From Enterovibrio calviensis DSM 14347 (GTDB lineage: Bacteria; Pseudomonadota; Gammaproteobacteria; Enterobacterales; Vibrionaceae), in assembly GCF_000621165.1 (NCBI RefSeq), contig NZ_JHZA01000001.1, positions 372,001-436,000 of the forward strand: a DNA stretch of 64,000 nt, read 5' to 3'. The position numbers and the translations under genes were made by a program. Shown here piece by piece: positions 62,455-64,000 of the stretch. Each line of letters begins with the position of its first letter. The first letter of the stretch is position 1. Below the pieces are notes generated by a model, which was given only the letters and a program-made list of their open reading frames with translations, was not told the DNA's origin and made no database searches.

Positions 62455-63378
62455 TTACTCGACGGTGCCTTCTAGTCGAACAGATTCACTCTGGGTTTTT
62501 AATGTGGCCCCTCTCAACATGGCAGTGACCAATTCAGTCGCATCAAATTTCTCTAGTGCTTCATGTGCCCCCACTTGATGGGCGCGATCAACACTGATTT
62601 CGCTTGATAGGGAAGTATGGAGGATAAGGTAAGCTTCTGATAACGAATTGTTACTGCGGATCTCAAAGGCTAACTCATAGCCATCGATGCCCGGCATTTC
62701 AATATCGCTGACCACAATATCGAATGGTCGTCCTTGCATGGCAGATTCTTTCATCTTCTCCAATGCATCAAGGCCATCACCGCTAACCACGTAAGGGATG
62801 TTGATGCTGTCGAGTGCTTCAGAGAGTTGACGCCTTGCTAAGCTGCTATCATCAACCAACAGAATATGCATAGGTTTGAGCTTTTCTCGATCAACATCAG
62901 CAAGGATCGGGTGCAGTTTATCTGCTGAGGTAGGGAATACTTTCGACATGATGAGCTCAACGTCGAGCAGTTGAACGATTTTCTCTTCAACATTCATCAC
63001 GCCAGTCAAGAAAGCATGTGAGCCCAGCGTGTTGGGCGGTGGCGTAATATTGCGCCAGTCACACTCACTGATTTTCTCTATACCACGAACAAGAAAACCT
63101 ACCACGCGGCGCTGGCAATCGGTAATGATGATATAGCAATTCTCATACTCTTCTTTACCCACCGCGGGGTATCCGATTGCTTTTGCCATATCGATAATAG
63201 GCGTCGTGATACCGCGCATATTGGCCGTACCCACCACGGTGTGATGAGAGCCAGGCAGTGCAGTTAGTGGGCAATAAGGAACGATTTCGCGCACTTTCAG
63301 TGTTCCGATAGCAAAAGTCTGCATCGCTGAAAGTTTAAAGAGCAGCATTCCCTGAGATTCATTGGCCTTGCTTTTCAT
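62455..63378 (-). CDS. cheV: CheV chemotaxis coupling protein
   Basis: This 307-residue protein couples receptors to CheA. It has a CheW-like domain (MLLFKLSAMQTFAIGTLKVREI, ANMRGITTPIIDM) and a receiver domain (ILLVDDSSLARRQL, VVSDIEMPGIDG, LEKFDA with the Lys). The ATG at 63378 is used; a GTG five codons upstream is the alternative. It is divergent from a second cheV at 63718. Confidence 0.9.
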   Translation of the reverse strand: MKSKANESQGMLLFKLSAMQTFAIGTLKVREIVPYCPLTALPGSHHTVVGTANMRGITTPIIDMAKAIGYPAVGKEEYENCYIIITDCQRRVVGFLVRGIEKISECDWRNITPPPNTLGSHAFLTGVMNVEEKIVQLLDVELIMSKVFPTSADKLHPILADVDREKLKPMHILLVDDSSLARRQLSEALDSINIPYVVSGDGLDALEKMKESAMQGRPFDIVVSDIEMPGIDGYELAFEIRSNNSLSEAYLILHTSLSSEISVDRAHQVGAHEALEKFDATELVTAMLRGATLKTQSESVRLEGTVE

Positions 63379-63717
63379 ATTCGCGCCTATCACTAACGGA
63401 AGTGTTTTTATATTTGTACTTTAATTGTAGCGTTTCGTTGTCATGATAACACCTAGGTTGTTCTGATTTTTTGCAAGTCTTTAGCAAGTTGTTCTGTTAT
63501 TGCGGTGTGATTTGTAACGATCTGTTATCGCAAATCTACGTTGTGGCTTCGCTTTATTCATGAACTTTTTCTATTATGAATGTTGATAGACAACACGATA
63601 AATATACTGCCTTGATGATTGATACGGGTCAGTGTGCTTTATTGGTTTTCACTGGATAGACAAAGAGAAATCACACCTTGATGTGATCAAGCAATGGTTT
63701 AGAAATGGTTTAGACCC
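63379..63717. other. Gap between divergent cheV genes
   Basis: No gene is supported in 339 bases. The stretch contains AT-rich sequence suited to two promoters and a TCACA-N6-TGTGA dyad (63671-63686). No clear ribosome site precedes either start. Confidence 0.5.
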
Positions 63718-64000
63718 ATGACGAGTATTCTTGATTCTGTAGATTCCCGTACGCGCCTTGTTGGCGAAAATCGCCTTGAACTGCTGATTTTCCAACTGGG
63801 CACACGACAGCTTTTTGCCATTAACGTGTTTAAAGTACGCGAAGTGCTAAAAGTGCCACATTTAAACCAGATGCCTGGTGCTCACCCCAAAATTAGTGGG
63901 TTAGCAACCATTCGTGGACATTCCATTCCTGTGATTGATATGCGTCAGTCTATTGGCATGAAGCCATTGGAAAAAGACCAGGATTCCAATCTGATTGTCA
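63718..64000 (+). CDS. cheV: Second CheV-type chemotaxis protein, 5' part
   Basis: The frame from ATG 63718 to the window end gives 94 codons, starting MTSILDSVDSRTRLVGENRL. It has the CheW fold pattern (ELLIFQLGTRQLFAINVFKV, GLATIRGHSIPVIDM) and the same layout as CheV. The receiver domain lies beyond the window. It differs strongly in sequence from the CheV at 62455, so the pair are diverged paralogues. Confidence 0.85.
   Translation, partial: MTSILDSVDSRTRLVGENRLELLIFQLGTRQLFAINVFKVREVLKVPHLNQMPGAHPKISGLATIRGHSIPVIDMRQSIGMKPLEKDQDSNLIV

Noticed and set aside
63671-63686. CRP site before the second cheV
   Set aside because: The half-sites are TCACA then TGTGA, the reverse of the CRP order.

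Overview
The window reads as a chromosomal segment of a marine gamma-proteobacterium of the family Vibrionaceae. Supporting signs are two CheV paralogues, a Vibrio-type general porin, a Zur-boxed znu locus, HppD, YghU and RhlE-type genes, an IS200-like (RAYT) transposase remnant, and a dispersed element with CCCAAG(T/C)AACCTGAAGATGC ends. A genus such as Grimontia, Enterovibrio or Photobacterium is plausible but is only inferred. No rRNA, tRNA, CRISPR array, prophage or complete insertion sequence was seen.

Layout. 1-5.3 kb is an accessory zone: an RTX repeat protein, a secreted class-3 lipase, a triply damaged dgkA relic, and a graveyard of RAYT transposase pieces (one 3' half and three 5' ends, two of them in a 126-bp tandem duplication). 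5.3-14.6 kb holds small housekeeping or stress genes: TerB-like, DUF2834, VOC, sugar O-acetyltransferase, RidA, GFA, a MerR regulator with a 19-bp-spacer target promoter before a carboxymuconolactone decarboxylase gene, and YghU. It also holds a large secreted Calx-beta protein. 14.8-18.6 kb carries a DmdA-like/MetF-like one-carbon operon and an Old Yellow Enzyme gene flanked by near-identical hairpins. 18.8-23.2 kb is a zinc-starvation locus: znuA facing znuC-znuB, a gamma-carbonic-anhydrase-like gene and a poly-His COG0523 GTPase, with a 26-bp perfect Zur palindrome between.

23.3-31.1 kb has a structured repeat element, an RhlE-like helicase, a ModF/PhrA-like double ATPase gene whose leader contains 13 copies of a pentanucleotide, an overlapping pair of periplasmic binding protein and GGDEF-EAL protein, and a glutaredoxin. 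31.2-42.1 kb is a galactoside island: LacZ, GH36 alpha-galactosidase, a GalR-type repressor and a MalK-type ATPase on the minus strand, facing two permeases and a binding protein on the plus strand, with one GalR-like operator in the shared control region. 42.3-48 kb contains scattered single genes, including an EamA/AraC divergent pair and hppD.

48-52 kb is a signalling group (PilZ protein, periplasmic binding protein, hybrid histidine kinase). 52.1-60.2 kb is a glycerol-type ABC operon (GlpS-T-P-Q, DUF2160, GlpV) opposite a sigma-54 activator; a good -24/-12 element reads into the operon. 60.6-61.7 kb is a porin with a long AT-rich leader. The window ends in two divergent cheV genes, the second cut by the window edge.

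The most interesting points are the pentanucleotide tract in the ModF/PhrA leader, the sigma-54 control of a glycerol importer, the zinc operon with a carbonic-anhydrase-like partner, the DmdA-MetF pair, and the decayed RAYT and TIR-element remnants. I did not find a clearly new multi-gene defence or mobile system.
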